Positions 5,553 to 6,511 of a DNA stretch of 6,511 bases are shown here, piece after piece. Numbering within the stretch: position 1 is the stretch's first letter; each line of letters begins with the position of its first letter. The position numbers and the translations under genes were made by a program. The stretch lies in contig VBHI01000056.1 of NCBI GenBank assembly GCA_005881495.1, forward strand, positions 1 through 6,511. Direction: 5' to 3'. The DNA is from Chloroflexota bacterium. GTDB lineage: Bacteria > Chloroflexota > Ktedonobacteria > Ktedonobacterales > Ktedonobacteraceae. Below the pieces are notes generated by a model. That model did not search any database and was not told the DNA's origin. It worked only from the letters and a program-made list of their open reading frames with translations.

Positions 5553-6401
5553 TTATTGTGGCTGGTAGTGCTCTTCGAACAACTTTCTGAGTGCAGCTAG
5601 TTCTTCTCGTATAGCGGCCAGTTCAGCATCACGGTTGCTGGAATCGTCTTCATCTTGCTCGTTGTCTCCGGCATCATCGTTTTCGCCATGCTCTTTTCCT
5701 GCTTCTTCTCTTTCTCTACTCCTACTCTGAAGGGAAATAAACGTCGTGGCGAGGTAGCTGGATAACACCCCAATGATGCCAAGGCCGGAAAACATCAGGA
5801 TGATTGCCCCTATTCGTCCAAACGTTGTCACAGGATAGTAATCACCGTAGCCAACGGTCGTAATGGTGACGAAAGACCACCAGACGGCATTTGTATAGGT
5901 GGTGATATTTGCATGGGGAGCCCCCTTTTCAAAATAGAGAACAAACCCGCTGTCAAGGATAATCAAAATCAGCGCAACGATAAAGGTGAAGAGCAAAGTA
6001 CTTTGCGCAAGACGTTGTGTCAGCATTCTACTAAAATCATTGCCCTTTAATGTACGCATAACACGAACGACACGGAATAAGCGGGCGACGCGAAAAACGG
6101 CTAATCTGCTAAATGGAAGACTGCCCAGCAAATCCAGCAATCCTCCTCCTCGTAAAAAATAGTTCCATTTCTTTGGTGCACGGGACAGGCTCCGAAAGAA
6201 ATCGAAGAGAAACACCACGCACAGGAGATTTTCAAAGGTGTTTAAGAGATCTTCTGTCGAGGGTTGTAACGGGACGAAAATGATGAGAACCAGGATTAAG
6301 AGAGAAATAATAGCCAGTATGCCGATGGCTAAATCATAGGTGGTAATCTTGGTGGCGGCAGAGACTGTTGGTGTTTGTTCTGTGGTGCTTTTTGTTGCCA
6401 T
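5553..6401 (-). CDS. Six-TM voltage-gated-type potassium channel
   Basis: The protein (282 residues from ATG 6401) has the layout of bacterial Kv channels. S1 is at about 22-45, S2 at about 52-70 with acidic residues E57 and D67, and S3 is short (about 85-96). S4 has Arg at every third position (R104, R107, R110, R113, R116). S5 lies at about 134-156. The pore helix (WWSFVTIT) is followed by the canonical filter TTVGYGD (181-187), and S6 spans about 195-222. It should form a K+-selective tetramer in the cell membrane that opens on depolarisation. The tail is unusual: a highly acidic, low-complexity stretch (about 230-257), then an Ala/Leu/Glu-rich coiled coil (about 257-278) that may assemble the tetramer; there is no RCK or cyclic-nucleotide domain. 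ATG 6401 is preferred because AAAGGA lies 10 nt upstream. ATG 6407 and TTG 6482 extend the same frame, but the latter overlaps a candidate promoter. Confidence 0.9.
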   Translation of the reverse strand: MATKSTTEQTPTVSAATKITTYDLAIGILAIISLLILVLIIFVPLQPSTEDLLNTFENLLCVVFLFDFFRSLSRAPKKWNYFLRGGGLLDLLGSLPFSRLAVFRVARLFRVVRVMRTLKGNDFSRMLTQRLAQSTLLFTFIVALILIILDSGFVLYFEKGAPHANITTYTNAVWWSFVTITTVGYGDYYPVTTFGRIGAIILMFSGLGIIGVLSSYLATTFISLQSRSREREEAGKEHGENDDAGDNEQDEDDSSNRDAELAAIREELAALRKLFEEHYQPQ

Positions 6402-6453
6402 GTGCATGTGTTCCTTTCGCTGTTCTTGACGTTGCTCGTTTGTCTCCGCTGCT

Positions 6454-6482
6454 AGTGTACTGCTAGATTCGACGTTGCACAA
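6454..6482 (-). promoter_or_regulatory. Weak candidate promoter for the voltage-gated channel gene
   Basis: On the minus strand TTGTGC (6482-6477), a 17-bp spacer and TACACT (6459-6454) lie about 52 bp before ATG 6401. The match to consensus is modest. It resembles the candidate before the other channel gene (TTGTGT, 17 bp, TAGACT), which may be chance. Confidence 0.25.
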
Positions 6483-6511
6483 TACCCCGTTGAATGATGG
6501 ATTGCTCTCTG

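Noticed and set aside
6402..6482. N-terminal extension of the voltage-gated channel from TTG 6482
   Set aside because: The extra 27 residues are polar and Gln/Glu-rich, the TTG has no well-spaced Shine-Dalgarno, and a better start with AAAGGA upstream exists at 6401.

Overview
The window looks like a bacterial chromosome segment of moderate G+C. The long alarmone synthetase, the large structured intergenic repeats and the loosely packed genes would suit a Ktedonobacteria-like member of the Chloroflexota. That placement is an inference from gene style; no marker gene here proves it.

Left part (1-3640, minus strand). Two RelA/SpoT-homologue (RSH) genes lie in tandem. The upstream one (1029-3491) is a complete, 820-residue, apparently bifunctional Rel with HD hydrolase, synthetase, TGS, helical, Cys-rich zinc and ACT regions. 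It is preceded by a consensus sigma-70 promoter (TTGACA, 16 bp, TATAAT) and a good Shine-Dalgarno. The downstream one (1-788, cut by the window edge and without a stop codon in view) is a paralogue that aligns along the whole HD region. It has lost the catalytic HD pair and the downstream metal-binding Asp, and it carries a 69-bp-period in-frame duplication. Between the two genes are a long stem-loop just after the rel stop and an array of 29-bp hairpin-forming tandem repeats.

Middle and right part (3640-6511). A divergent plus-strand gene (3826-4830) encodes a two-TM potassium-channel-like protein with a cytoplasmic RCK/TrkA module and an abnormal selectivity filter (TVGDVVYP rather than TVGYGD). 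It is followed by a cluster of GC-rich hairpins, an AT-rich non-coding stretch with a 13-bp palindrome, and a small zinc-ribbon-like gene (5254-5496). Convergent to these is a minus-strand gene (5553-6401) for a six-TM voltage-gated-type K+ channel with a canonical TVGYGD filter, an Arg-rich S4, and an acidic tail ending in a short coiled coil.

Taken together, the window pairs an alarmone (stringent response) locus with two different K+-channel-type membrane proteins. The most unusual points are the active plus hydrolase-dead RSH pair and the channel with a broken filter. A functional link between the alarmone genes and the channels is not shown by the sequence.
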